A stretch of DNA of 64,000 bases from Flavobacterium sp. Root186 (GTDB lineage Bacteria > Bacteroidota > Bacteroidia > Flavobacteriales > Flavobacteriaceae): the NCBI RefSeq assembly GCF_001428525.1, contig NZ_LMHW01000010.1:1133853-1197852 (forward strand), read 5' to 3'. Shown in pieces: positions 44,449 through 53,270 of this stretch. The position numbers and the translations under genes are program-made. The notes beneath the pieces are model-generated. The model ran no database searches and had not been told where the DNA came from. It saw only the letters and a program-made list of their open reading frames with translations. Position 1 is the first letter of the stretch. Each line of letters begins with the position of its first letter.

Positions 44449-45585
44449 ATGAAAATAGCAATAGTTTGTTATCCGACATTTGGCGGTAGTGGTGTAGTTG
44501 CTACAGAACTAGGTCTCGAATTAGCCAGACGCGGACACGAAATACATTTTATAACTTACAGTCAACCAGTAAGATTAGCACTTTTAAATCCAAATGTTCA
44601 TTATCACGAAGTAAACGTTCCTGAATATCCTTTATTCCATTATCAGCCATATGAATTGGCTTTATCAAGTAAATTGGTTGATATGGTGAAATTGTATAAA
44701 ATAGAAGTACTGCATGTGCATTACGCTATTCCGCACGCTTATGCGGGTTATATGGCGAAACAAATGCTTAAGAATGAAGGAATTAATCTTCCGATGATTA
44801 CGACACTTCACGGAACTGATATTACGCTTGTTGGAAACCATCCGTTTTACAAACCTGCGGTAACTTTTAGTATCAATAAATCAGATTATGTGACTTCGGT
44901 TTCGCAGAGTTTGAAAGATGATACTTTAAAGTTGTTCAAAATCAAGAATAAAATTAGGGTAATTCCGAATTTTATTGAATTGGATAAAGTTAGAAAAGAC
45001 CCAACTGAACCTTGTCACAGATATGTAATGGCAAAGGAAAATGAGCGAATCGTAACGCATATCAGTAACTTTAGAAAGGTAAAACGTATTCCTGATATTA
45101 TTAAAATTTTCTATAATATTCAGAAAGTAATGCCGGCTAAATTAATGATGGTAGGAGATGGTCCTGAAAAAGAAAGAGCAGAGGTTTTGTGTATGGAACT
45201 GGGAATTTACGATAAAGTAATTTTCTTTGGTAATAGTAATGAAATCGATAAGATTTTATGCATGACCGACTTGTTTTTACTTCCTTCAGAAACAGAAAGT
45301 TTTGGTTTAGCAGCGTTAGAAGCAATGGCTTGCGGCGTTCCTGTAATTTCAAGTAATTCGGGAGGTTTGCCAGAAGTTAATTTTGATGGTGTTTCAGGAT
45401 ATTTAAGTGATGTTGGAAATGTTGACGAAATGGCGGCAAATGCAATCAAAATCTTAAAAGATGAGGAAACTTTGAATAAGTTTAAAATCAATGCTTTAGA
45501 AGTAGCTAAGAATTTTGATATCAAAAATATCCTGCCTAAGTATGAAGCTTTATATCAAAAAGCGATTGATGATTATAAAGAGTAG
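44449..45585 (+). CDS. bshA: N-acetyl-alpha-D-glucosaminyl L-malate synthase (bacillithiol synthesis)
   Basis: 378 residues of the GT4 GT-B fold. CYPTFGGSGVVATELGLELA at the N-terminus is highly characteristic of BshA. LHGTDITLVG and the C-terminal ETESFGLAALEAMACGVPV donor motif follow. It transfers GlcNAc from UDP-GlcNAc to malate, the first step of bacillithiol synthesis. Bacillithiol is the main low-molecular thiol in many Bacteroidota. No bshB or bshC is in the window. Confidence 0.93.
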   Translation: MKIAIVCYPTFGGSGVVATELGLELARRGHEIHFITYSQPVRLALLNPNVHYHEVNVPEYPLFHYQPYELALSSKLVDMVKLYKIEVLHVHYAIPHAYAGYMAKQMLKNEGINLPMITTLHGTDITLVGNHPFYKPAVTFSINKSDYVTSVSQSLKDDTLKLFKIKNKIRVIPNFIELDKVRKDPTEPCHRYVMAKENERIVTHISNFRKVKRIPDIIKIFYNIQKVMPAKLMMVGDGPEKERAEVLCMELGIYDKVIFFGNSNEIDKILCMTDLFLLPSETESFGLAALEAMACGVPVISSNSGGLPEVNFDGVSGYLSDVGNVDEMAANAIKILKDEETLNKFKINALEVAKNFDIKNILPKYEALYQKAIDDYKE

Positions 45586-45612
45586 AAACATTAATTTAAA
45601 AATTTGAACGTA

Positions 45613-46035
45613 ATGAAAAAAGTAATTTCGGTTTTAGTGATTTTTGTTTTGATTTCCTGCGGAGCTAAAAAGACGACAAGTTCAACGGCTTTATATGAAG
45701 TTTTAACTGAACAATCTGATGGCGGGGGAAATATCAAATTTTTTGAAATTTTGACAGAACCTAACGAGATCAAAATGCTTGAAAATGATCCGCTTTTGGC
45801 TGCTAAAATGAAGCAGACTGACATTGCCAATTCTAATTATGTTATCCTTAATATGGGGGAGAAAAATACTGGAGGGTATTCTATTGGAATTGAAAAGGTC
45901 GAAGAAACCGATAAGAACATTATCATTACGGTAAAAGAAAAAAGCCCAGCTCCAGATGCAATGGTAACGCAGGCTATTACTTATCCTTATACAGTTGTAA
46001 AAATACATTCTAAGAAGGAGATTGTTATCAAATAG
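45613..46035 (+). CDS. Lipoprotein with PrcB-like C-terminal domain
   Basis: 140 residues from the ATG at 45613; the TTG at 45604 is less likely. The lipobox LISCGA puts a lipidated Cys at residue 17. The mature region ends with NTGGYSIGIEKVEE followed by strands and YPYTVVKI, which matches the PrcB_C domain associated with protease-complex subunits of treponemal dentilisin and with many secreted proteins. No partner protease is nearby. The function is unknown. Confidence 0.75.
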   Translation: MKKVISVLVIFVLISCGAKKTTSSTALYEVLTEQSDGGGNIKFFEILTEPNEIKMLENDPLLAAKMKQTDIANSNYVILNMGEKNTGGYSIGIEKVEETDKNIIITVKEKSPAPDAMVTQAITYPYTVVKIHSKKEIVIK

Positions 46036-46141
46036 TGTTAGAAGTAAAAAGTTAGATGTGAAATGTCAGGCAGATCGAAGCCGAAGCTCTTTTACCTCTT
46101 GAACCCTTCGGCTACGCTCAGGGTGAACTAAAACATAAAAA

Positions 46142-46175
46142 AAACCTGTCGCATTACAACGACAGGTTTCTTCTT
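46142..46175. terminator. Bidirectional terminator
   Basis: AAACCTGTCG (46142-46151) pairs with CGACAGGTTT (46160-46169) around an 8-base loop, followed by CTTCTT. A second palindromic segment (CCCTTCGGCTACGCTCAGGG, about 46104-46123) lies just before it and resembles a dispersed repeat fragment. Confidence 0.85.
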
Positions 46176-46196
46176 ACAATTATTTTTTATTTTTAA

Positions 46197-46694
46197 TTAG
46201 AATCTGAATTTGACACCTAAACCAACGTCAAATCCAAAATTGTCATCGTCATAGTATCCAGAACCAATTTCAGGTCTTGCATCTAATGACAGTGTGATAG
46301 GCACTTCTTTAAATCTATATTCGATACCAATATCTCCGGCGGCAAAAACATAAGTTCCGCTGTCATTATATCTGTAATTATTGTTGTAATAATCGTGATC
46401 CCAGGCAGCAAGTCCACCACCGACACCAGCGTACCAGTTAAATCCTCCATCAATGTTCCAAACCCATTGGTAAAGAGCAACACCTTTAATAGCATCTACA
46501 TCACTGCTGTTTCTCCAGCCTAAATCAAACTCAAGTCTGTTTTTTTGGTTTAATCCTAACTGATATGATACTTCACCTCCAAATCCGTTATTGTCTCCTA
46601 AACGTAATCCTAAAGCGTGTTTTGAAATTTCCTGGGATTGAGCCGTAAATGCTAATCCCAAAAGCATAATGGCAGATAAAATAATCTTTTTCAT
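46197..46694 (-). CDS. Small outer-membrane beta-barrel protein
   Basis: 165 residues with a signal peptide (ending QSQE) and alternating strands ending in an aromatic residue (GVKFRF), the outer-membrane insertion signal. Features such as WNIDGGFNWYAGVGGGLA are typical of eight-strand porin-like barrels of the OmpA/OmpW type. No enzymatic motif is visible. A -7-like element lies 23 bases upstream. Confidence 0.78.
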   Translation of the reverse strand: MKKIILSAIMLLGLAFTAQSQEISKHALGLRLGDNNGFGGEVSYQLGLNQKNRLEFDLGWRNSSDVDAIKGVALYQWVWNIDGGFNWYAGVGGGLAAWDHDYYNNNYRYNDSGTYVFAAGDIGIEYRFKEVPITLSLDARPEIGSGYYDDDNFGFDVGLGVKFRF

Positions 46695-46716
46695 AAAATG
46701 GTTAATTAATTTTTTT

Positions 46717-46724
46717 CAAATGTA
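46717..46724 (-). promoter_or_regulatory. Possible -7 element for the barrel protein gene
   Basis: TACATTTG on the minus strand fits TAnnTTTG, 23 bases upstream of the start. No -33 TTG at the expected spacing. Confidence 0.4.
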
Positions 46725-46851
46725 TAATTGTTCTCTATCTAAGAACGTATAACATTTTTAGAAATTGTTATATAATTCACATTTATCATGTTCAGATTAT
46801 ATAAACTAAAAATATTTAACCTTTGTGATTACCTGTAAATACTGATATTTT

Positions 46852-47676
46852 TTACTTTTTAAGAATAATATTAGACAGCATTTGAGAGGTTAAAATATCT
46901 TCCATTTCAAAAAGATTTTCTTCTTCTGTAAAGTTTGTATGAGTGTATGAGTACAATTTCCAACGCTTTTTATGGTATTCAAGAGCTGTTAGATTTTCAA
47001 CCCAGTCACCAGAGTTTAAGTATAAAGTAGAACCGTGTTTGTTTTCTTTAGTAAGAATTTTTGGTTCATGAATATGTCCGCAGATTACATAATCGTAATT
47101 TTTTTCGATAGCCAAATCGGTAGCAGTAGTTTCAAAATCTGAGATAAATTTTACAGCCTTTTTTACGCTAGCTTTTATTTTTTTAGAAAAAGAGTAAGGT
47201 TCACGGCCTAATTTTGCCAGACACCAATTGGCAAAACGATTCATCAAAATTAAATAATCATAGCCTAATCCGCCCAGTTTTGCAATCCATTTAGAATGCT
47301 GTACAGATGCATCAAAAACGTCTCCGTGAAAAATCCATGCTTTTTTGTCGTCTAATTCTAAAACTAATTTATCGACCAAAGAAAAATTTCCCATATTCAT
47401 GTCGCTGAATTTTCGAAGAATCTCGTCATGATTTCCGGTAATGTAATACACTTTTGTGCCTTTAGAAGCCATCCCGATAATACGCTGGATAACTCTCAAA
47501 TGCGCCTTAGGAAAATAAGATTTTCTAAACTGCCAGGCATCAATTATATCACCGTTTAAAACTAAAGTTTTTGGTTTAATGCTTGATAGATAGTTGTTTA
47601 GTTCTTTTGCGTGACTTCCGTAAGTTCCTAAATGGACATCAGAGACAATGACCAATTCGACATTTCGTTTTTTCAA
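46852..47676 (-). CDS. Calcineurin-like phosphoesterase (LpxH-type UDP-2,3-diacylglucosamine hydrolase family)
   Basis: 274 residues. Metal-binding motifs SDVHLG, LNGDIID, TGNHD, FHGDVFD and CGHIHEP run in the order of binuclear metallophosphoesterases. The size and the GHIHEPKI end fit LpxH-like enzymes, which cleave UDP-2,3-diacylglucosamine in lipid A synthesis. Bacteroidota often have several related genes, so lpxH function is likely but not certain. It is divergent from aroC. Confidence 0.8.
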   Translation of the reverse strand: MKKRNVELVIVSDVHLGTYGSHAKELNNYLSSIKPKTLVLNGDIIDAWQFRKSYFPKAHLRVIQRIIGMASKGTKVYYITGNHDEILRKFSDMNMGNFSLVDKLVLELDDKKAWIFHGDVFDASVQHSKWIAKLGGLGYDYLILMNRFANWCLAKLGREPYSFSKKIKASVKKAVKFISDFETTATDLAIEKNYDYVICGHIHEPKILTKENKHGSTLYLNSGDWVENLTALEYHKKRWKLYSYTHTNFTEEENLFEMEDILTSQMLSNIILKK

Positions 47677-47840
47677 TTTTTCTTAATTTGAAGTTCCACA
47701 AATAAAAGAAAATCCTACTCCATTTATTTTATCAAAAGGTTACTAATTCGAAGGCAATTTTAATAAATTGTGATTTTTAAAGTGTTTAATCTTTAATTAA
47801 TATTACCAATTTTTAATTTTTTAATTTAATTCATAAAACT

Positions 47841-47848
47841 TACATTTG
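47841..47848 (+). promoter_or_regulatory. -7 promoter element for aroC
   Basis: TACATTTG fits TAnnTTTG and lies 17 bases upstream of the aroC ATG. No exact -33 TTG is present at the expected distance; the region is T-rich. Confidence 0.5.
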
Positions 47849-47864
47849 CTCAAAACAAATAACA

Positions 47865-48923
47865 ATGGCAGGAAATAGCTACGGCACCCTATATAAAGTT
47901 ACAACATTTGGAGAATCTCATGGTGAAGCTTTGGGCGGAATTATAGACGGTTGTCCATCAGGAATACAACTTGATTTAGAAGCGATTGAGGTTGAAATGT
48001 CTCGAAGAAAACCAGGTCAATCGGCTATCGTAACACAAAGAAAAGAACCAGATGCGGTTCAGTTTTTATCTGGAATATTTGAAGGAAAAACTACCGGAAC
48101 TCCAATTGGTTTTATTATTCCAAATACCAATCAAAAATCAGATGATTATTCGCATATAAAAGATAATTACAGACCAAGCCATGCTGATTATGTGTATGAT
48201 CAAAAATATGGTTTTCGTGATTATCGCGGCGGCGGAAGAAGTTCTGCACGTGAAACAGCAAGCAGAGTAGTAGCAGGTGCAATTGCAAAACAAATGCTTC
48301 CTCAAATTAAAATTAATGCTTACGTTTCTTCTGTTGGTCCAATTCATTTAGATACACCTTATCAGGAATTGGATTTTTCGAAAATTGAAAGCAATCCGGT
48401 TCGCTGTCCAGATGAAAAATCGGCGGCTATTATGGAAGAATATATTCGTGATATCCGCAAGCAGGGAGATACTGTTGGAGGTGTTGTTTCATGCGTAATT
48501 CAAAATGTTCCGGTTGGTTTAGGCGAACCTGTTTTTGATAAATTACATGCTGAATTAGGAAAAGCAATGCTTTCTATTAATGCTGTCAAAGGTTTTGAAT
48601 ACGGAAGCGGTTTCTCAGGTTCTGAAATGAAAGGAAGCGAACACAACGATTTATATAATCCTGACGGAACTACAAAAACAAATCTTTCAGGCGGAATCCA
48701 AGGCGGAATAAGCAACGGAATGGATATTTATTTTAGAGTTGCTTTTAAACCTGTTGCGACTATCATGCAGACTCAGGATTCATTAGATAATAAAGGAAAT
48801 ATTACACCAATGACCGGAAAAGGACGTCATGATCCGTGTGTGGTGCCTCGTGCAGTACCAATCGTTGAGGCGATGGCTGCGATTGTTTTGGCTGATTTTT
48901 ATTTGATCAACAAAACATATTAA
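47865..48923 (+). CDS. aroC: Chorismate synthase
   Basis: 352 residues. The N-terminus [18 protein letters not shown], the RPSHADY motif, the [19 protein letters not shown] segment and the C-terminal [15 protein letters not shown] are the family signatures around the FMN and EPSP site. It makes chorismate, the branch point for aromatic amino acids, folate and quinones. It is followed after 51 bases by a symporter gene. Confidence 0.97.
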   Translation: MAGNSYGTLYKVTTFGESHGEALGGIIDGCPSGIQLDLEAIEVEMSRRKPGQSAIVTQRKEPDAVQFLSGIFEGKTTGTPIGFIIPNTNQKSDDYSHIKDNYRPSHADYVYDQKYGFRDYRGGGRSSARETASRVVAGAIAKQMLPQIKINAYVSSVGPIHLDTPYQELDFSKIESNPVRCPDEKSAAIMEEYIRDIRKQGDTVGGVVSCVIQNVPVGLGEPVFDKLHAELGKAMLSINAVKGFEYGSGFSGSEMKGSEHNDLYNPDGTTKTNLSGGIQGGISNGMDIYFRVAFKPVATIMQTQDSLDNKGNITPMTGKGRHDPCVVPRAVPIVEAMAAIVLADFYLINKTY

Positions 48924-48974
48924 TAAAAGTAAGACAGTGAGGGTCTTATATTTTAATAATTTAAAAGTAAATTA

Positions 48975-50261
48975 ATGCAAATTACAGAAACTAAAAAGAA
49001 ATCATTTTTTTCAGGATTAACAGGGCAGATTATAATTGCAATGGTGCTTGGGGCGGCTTTGGGAATTATTATTCATAATTCAATTTCCCAAGAAGCAGCA
49101 GTATCGTTTAGTAATAAAATAAAAATGCTGGCTACGATCTTCATCAGATTAGTGCAAATGATTATTGCTCCTTTAGTTTTTACGACCTTAGTAGTAGGAA
49201 TTGCAAAATTAGGTGATATAAAAACCGTTGGAAGAATTGGAGGAAAAGCACTTGGCTGGTTTTTTACAGCTTCTTTTATTTCCTTATTGATTGGATTGTT
49301 CTTTGTGAATATTTTAGAACCTGGAGTAGGTTTGAAATTAGACCATGTCGATATGGCTGCAGCTAGTGAGGTTACAGCTAAAACAAAAATCCTGTCTGTT
49401 GAGAATTTTGTAGAGCATATTGTTCCTAAAAGTATTTTTGAAGCAATGGCAACCAATGAAATCTTACAGATTGTCATATTTTCTATCTTTTTTGGATTAG
49501 CAGCAGCTTCATTAGGAAATACGGTAAAACCAATTATAAATGCTTTTGATAAAGCTTCACATATCGTTTTAAAAATGGTAAACTATGTAATGAACTTTGC
49601 TCCAATTGGAGTTTTTGGTGCCATTGCCGGAGTATTTGCTATTAGAGACGCAGAGGAATTAGTTATTACCTATTTTAAATTTTTCGGATCATTTTTAGTT
49701 GGGATAAGTACATTATGGGTTGTTTTGGTTGTTGTAGGTTATATTTTCTTAAAAGGAAGAATGACTGAGCTGTTAAGACGCATTATAGGACCATTGGCGA
49801 TCGCTTTTGGAACAACAAGCAGTGAAGCTGTTTTTCCTAAATTAACAGAAGAATTAGAAGATTTTGGAGTTAAAAATAAAATTGTAGCCTTCATGTTACC
49901 ATTAGGTTATTCGTTTAACCTTGACGGAAGTATGATGTACATGACTTTTGCCAGTATCTTTATCGCTCAGTTTTATGGCGTTCATTTAGATTTAGGAACA
50001 CAAATGGCTATGCTTTTGGTTTTAATGTTAACCAGTAAAGGTATCGCAGGTGTACCAAGAGCGAGTTTAGTAATTGTTGCAGCTACTTGCGGAATGTTTA
50101 AAATTCCGGTTGAAGGTATTGCTTTGATTTTACCAATTGACCATTTCTGTGATATGTTTAGAAGTGCAACAAATGTACTTGGAAACGCATTGGCAACTTC
50201 TGTTGTTGGACAATGGGAAGACGGGAAAGAAGAAAATTTAGATATAGCAGAAGAGAATTAA
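48975..50261 (+). CDS. Dicarboxylate/amino-acid:cation symporter (DAACS family)
   Basis: 428 residues with about eight membrane helices and the two re-entrant hairpins of the GltPh fold. Motifs FGTTSSEAVFPKL (hairpin 1), YSFNLDGSMMYMTFASIF (helix 7 with the NxDG cation site) and SKGIAGVPRAS (hairpin 2) are clear. It imports C4-dicarboxylates, glutamate or aspartate using Na+ or H+. The substrate is not determinable. It ends at a terminator shared with the peptide genes. Confidence 0.93.
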   Translation: MQITETKKKSFFSGLTGQIIIAMVLGAALGIIIHNSISQEAAVSFSNKIKMLATIFIRLVQMIIAPLVFTTLVVGIAKLGDIKTVGRIGGKALGWFFTASFISLLIGLFFVNILEPGVGLKLDHVDMAAASEVTAKTKILSVENFVEHIVPKSIFEAMATNEILQIVIFSIFFGLAAASLGNTVKPIINAFDKASHIVLKMVNYVMNFAPIGVFGAIAGVFAIRDAEELVITYFKFFGSFLVGISTLWVVLVVVGYIFLKGRMTELLRRIIGPLAIAFGTTSSEAVFPKLTEELEDFGVKNKIVAFMLPLGYSFNLDGSMMYMTFASIFIAQFYGVHLDLGTQMAMLLVLMLTSKGIAGVPRASLVIVAATCGMFKIPVEGIALILPIDHFCDMFRSATNVLGNALATSVVGQWEDGKEENLDIAEEN

Positions 50262-50280
50262 TATATTCTTTAAAACATAA

Positions 50281-50320
50281 AAAAACCGTAACAGACTTTT
50301 GTTTGTTACGGTTTTTGATT
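50281..50320. terminator. Bidirectional terminator between the symporter and the peptide genes
   Basis: AAAAACCGTAACA (50281-50293) pairs perfectly with TGTTACGGTTTTT (50304-50316). T-runs in both directions would end the symporter transcript (plus) and the peptide transcript (minus). Confidence 0.93.
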
Positions 50321-50364
50321 TTTATAGTAGTTGTAGCTGAACAAAAATCAGCCAATAAACTTCT

Positions 50365-50490
50365 TTAAGCAGCTACTTTCCCTTTTCTGTCCGCATCATC
50401 AGGTGCTGGTGTGTCACCTCCTGTAATGGTTTTTTGTTGCGCTTTAGTCAATTTTTCAGTTTCTGCAAATTTTAAAAAGTTTTCTAACAT
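50365..50490 (-). CDS. Double-glycine-leader small peptide, copy 1
   Basis: 41 residues, ATG at 50488-50490. The leader MLENFLKFAETEKLTKAQQK ends in ITGG, a double-glycine cleavage site of bacteriocin-type and GG-Bacteroidales precursors. The 16-residue tail is DTPAPDDADRKGKVAA, acidic then basic, with no Cys. The family is normally cut and exported by C39-peptidase ABC transporters, none of which is in the window. The gene lies in the proximal half of a tandem duplication, upstream of a shared terminator. A signalling, toxin or modified-peptide role is open. Confidence 0.75.
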   Translation of the reverse strand: MLENFLKFAETEKLTKAQQKTITGGDTPAPDDADRKGKVAA

Positions 50491-50582
50491 AGTTTTTTAA
50501 TTTTAATTGCTCCAATCTTCTAAAACACTCGGGGCTTGTGTTTTTAATTTTTATAAAAGTTGAATAAAATCAACTAATAAAT

Positions 50583-50714
50583 TTATTTTGCTGCAACTTT
50601 TCCTTTTCTGTCAGCATCTTCTTCCGGTGCAGTTGCGTCACCGCCAGTGATTGCTTTTTGTTGTGCTTTAGTTAATTTTTCAGTTTCTGCAAATTTTAAA
50701 AAGTTCTCTAACAT
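50583..50714 (-). CDS. Double-glycine-leader small peptide, copy 2
   Basis: 43 residues, ATG at 50712-50714. The first 20 residues are identical to copy 1, then AITGG. The tail is DATAPEEDADRKGKVAAK, differing by a few substitutions, one extra Glu and a C-terminal Lys. The noncoding stretch before the start codon (GAAGATTGGAGCAA and flanks) is also repeated, so the whole unit of about 224 bases was duplicated. Conservation of frame, leader and tail with mostly conservative changes argues for selection at the protein level. The promoter was not identified with confidence. Confidence 0.78.
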   Translation of the reverse strand: MLENFLKFAETEKLTKAQQKAITGGDATAPEEDADRKGKVAAK

Positions 50715-51064
50715 AGTTTTTTAATTTTAGTTGCTCCAATCTTCTAAAACACTTGGGGCTTGTGTCTTTAATTGTGTTAAAAATAGCATTATTTTTTATT
50801 ATTATAATATTTTTATTAAATATTTTGCAACAAAAAAGTGTTTTACAAGTAAAGACCTTATTTTGTAGTGTTTTGAAAGGTTTTTATTAAGAATGTAAAT
50901 TTAGAGGTACAAAGTGCTGGACTAAATAAATTGTTTTAAATAACTTTTTTAAGTATTAGCAGTAAAAATAGTAGAATGATTATTGAATCTTTAGATTATT
51001 AAGGCAGGTACTGTTATTGTGTATTATGATAATAATGTATATTTGAATAAACATATCCCAAATT
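50715..51064. other. 350-base divergent intergenic region
   Basis: Between the peptide copy 2 start and the hybrid kinase. It holds the duplicated leader element (about 50719-50765), a kinase promoter at 51017-51045 and otherwise AT-rich DNA. No third peptide copy was seen. Confidence 0.5.
51017..51045 (+). promoter_or_regulatory. Promoter for the hybrid kinase gene
   Basis: TTG at 51017-51019, an 18-base spacer and TATATTTG (51038-51045), fitting the TAnnTTTG -7 element, 20 bases before the ATG. Confidence 0.55.
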
Positions 51065-53251
51065 ATGCTTCATTATAGATTTTGTTTTTTAATTTTTACT
51101 TTTTTAAACGTATTTTGTCTTGAGTCACCAGCTCAAAACCATACTGTATCTCTTTTAAAAGTTAAAAATCTAACTCAAGAAGCCTGCGATTATTTAGATG
51201 AAACTAATTACGAAAAATCCTTAAAGAAATCCGGAGTTGCCCTCCAATATGCATTTGATTTAAAAAATGACACATTAATTTCGAGAAACTACAACATAAT
51301 CGGGATTAATTTTCATGATTTGGGCGAAATCAATAAAGCTGTATTTTTTTATAAGAAAGCCTTGTTCTACGCAGAACGATCTAATATTGTTAGTTTAAGA
51401 ATGATGATAACCAGCAATTTGGGCAACTTGTATTTTTTCGAAAAAAAAATGTACAGTGACGGAATAGCTTATTATAAGGAGTCATTAAAATTTGGAAGAC
51501 AGCAAAAATATTCGAAAGAAGTCGCCATAACGAATCTTAATATAGTTTGGTCGTATTTCAAGATTGGAAACTATAAAGAAGGATTACCTTATTTGCAGTA
51601 TATTAATAAACATCAAAATGATTTAAAAGGAAAATCAAATGATATTGCTTTAAATTTTTTAAACGGAATATACTGGGGTAGTGAAAATCAAAACGATAAA
51701 GCAAATGCATACTTTTTAAAAGCAATTTCTTATAACAAGTCTAAAGATGAGAAACCAGACTTAGCGTACGCACATTTAGAATATTCAAAATTCTTGAGCA
51801 AAATAGGAAAACATAAAGAAGCTTATAATAACCTAGTTATATATAATAAAATTACAGGCGAACTTTATAGTCAGGAAAAGCTCAAAAAAGCTTCTATAGC
51901 AGGTTTAAACTTAGAGTTGGATGAATACAAAAGGCAGATTGAGAAAATTGAAAATGAAAAAACATCCCAATTACAAAGTCTTAAAAAATCACGGATTATT
52001 GTAATCCTGTTTATTCTTATTTCGTTGATTCTTCTTTTCTTAATTGTAACCTTAATTAAGAACATCAGACTTAAGAAAAAACACAATTTAGAGCTTCTAA
52101 AAGCAAAAGAAATGGCTGAAGAAGCCTCTGTCCTCAAAACTCAATTTATTTCTACTATAAGCCATGAATTGCGTACTCCATTGTATGGTGTCGTCGGGAT
52201 AACTAATATGCTTTTGGAAGAACACAAAGAGTTATCCCAAAGTGAACATTTAAGTGCCCTGAAATTTTCTGCCAGATATTTGTTATCTCTTGTAAATGAT
52301 ATTCTGCAGATAAATAAAATTGAAGAGAATAAAGTCGTTCTGGAAAGTTTAACTTTTAATATTTCAGATGAAATAACGGTGATCAAGAATTCACTTTCTT
52401 TTTTATCTCAAAAAAATAATAACAAAATTAATGTTGAAATTGATAGTGCTATTCCTGAATATCTAATTGGAGATAAATTGCGTCTGGCACAAATTTTAAT
52501 GAACCTTGTTAGCAATGCTTTAAAATTTACTAAAGACGGAGAAGTTGAAATTAGAGTTAAACAAGACAGAATAGAAGGGAAGTTTTATTATCTAAGTTTT
52601 TTAATAAAAGATAATGGCGTTGGGATTGCCGCTGTAGACCAAAATAAAATATTCGAAAAATTTGTTCAGGTCGGCAGAAAAGAAGAAGATTATCAAGGAA
52701 CAGGATTAGGTTTAAGCATTGTAAAGCGATTATTAGGACTTTTTGGAAGCTCGATTACTTTAGAAAGCGATCTTGGTGCAGGAACTTCTTTTTCATTTAT
52801 CATTCCTTTTGAACACGATCCTTTGAAAACAAAGAAAATTATAGAGAATATCGAAGTCGATTTAACGTCAAGCGATATATACAAAATCCTTATTGTCGAA
52901 GATAACCTGATTAATCAATTGGTAACTAAGAAAATCATTGAAAAAAATAATTTTGTATGCAAAGTTGTTGATGATGGATTTGGCGCTCTTTCAATATTAG
53001 AAAAAGAAGAATTTGATCTTATTTTGATGGATATTAATATGCCGTTAATGAACGGATTTGAAACCACAAAAAGAATTCGTCAGCTTGGTATAAAAACTCC
53101 GGTTGTAGCTTTAACTGCTTTTGATAAAGATGAAATTACAGATGAAGCAGTTTCATCAGGAATGAATGATATTATCGTGAAACCATTTGAACCGGTAAAG
53201 CTGTTTAAGATTCTAAATTACCTGATAAATGAATCAAAAAACGCTGATTAA
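51065..53251 (+). CDS. Hybrid sensor histidine kinase with TPR sensor and receiver domain
   Basis: 728 residues. A signal peptide ends near residue 24, then a periplasmic tetratricopeptide region (residues about 30-270, including FYKKALFYAE) is followed by a membrane helix at about 311-331. A HisKA domain has SHELRTPL with phospho-acceptor His367. The HATPase domain has NxxxNALKF, DNGVGIA and GTGLGLSI boxes. A C-terminal receiver has VEDN and phospho-acceptor Asp656 in LMDINMP. There is no output domain, so phosphate is probably passed on to another regulator. It is divergent from the double-glycine peptide genes. The gene and the helicase overlap at their 3' ends. Confidence 0.9.
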   Translation: MLHYRFCFLIFTFLNVFCLESPAQNHTVSLLKVKNLTQEACDYLDETNYEKSLKKSGVALQYAFDLKNDTLISRNYNIIGINFHDLGEINKAVFFYKKALFYAERSNIVSLRMMITSNLGNLYFFEKKMYSDGIAYYKESLKFGRQQKYSKEVAITNLNIVWSYFKIGNYKEGLPYLQYINKHQNDLKGKSNDIALNFLNGIYWGSENQNDKANAYFLKAISYNKSKDEKPDLAYAHLEYSKFLSKIGKHKEAYNNLVIYNKITGELYSQEKLKKASIAGLNLELDEYKRQIEKIENEKTSQLQSLKKSRIIVILFILISLILLFLIVTLIKNIRLKKKHNLELLKAKEMAEEASVLKTQFISTISHELRTPLYGVVGITNMLLEEHKELSQSEHLSALKFSARYLLSLVNDILQINKIEENKVVLESLTFNISDEITVIKNSLSFLSQKNNNKINVEIDSAIPEYLIGDKLRLAQILMNLVSNALKFTKDGEVEIRVKQDRIEGKFYYLSFLIKDNGVGIAAVDQNKIFEKFVQVGRKEEDYQGTGLGLSIVKRLLGLFGSSITLESDLGAGTSFSFIIPFEHDPLKTKKIIENIEVDLTSSDIYKILIVEDNLINQLVTKKIIEKNNFVCKVVDDGFGALSILEKEEFDLILMDINMPLMNGFETTKRIRQLGIKTPVVALTAFDKDEITDEAVSSGMNDIIVKPFEPVKLFKILNYLINESKNAD

Positions 53252-53270
53252 TACCAGCGTTTTTTATTTT
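53236..53270. terminator. Bidirectional terminator inside two convergent coding ends
   Basis: AAAAAACGCTG (53236-53246) pairs with CAGCGTTTTTT (53255-53265) around an 8-base loop, with T-rich sequence on the exit side. Both stop codons (plus TAA at 53249-53251; minus TAA at 53248-53250) lie in the loop. The arms therefore encode the last residues of both proteins. Confidence 0.88.
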
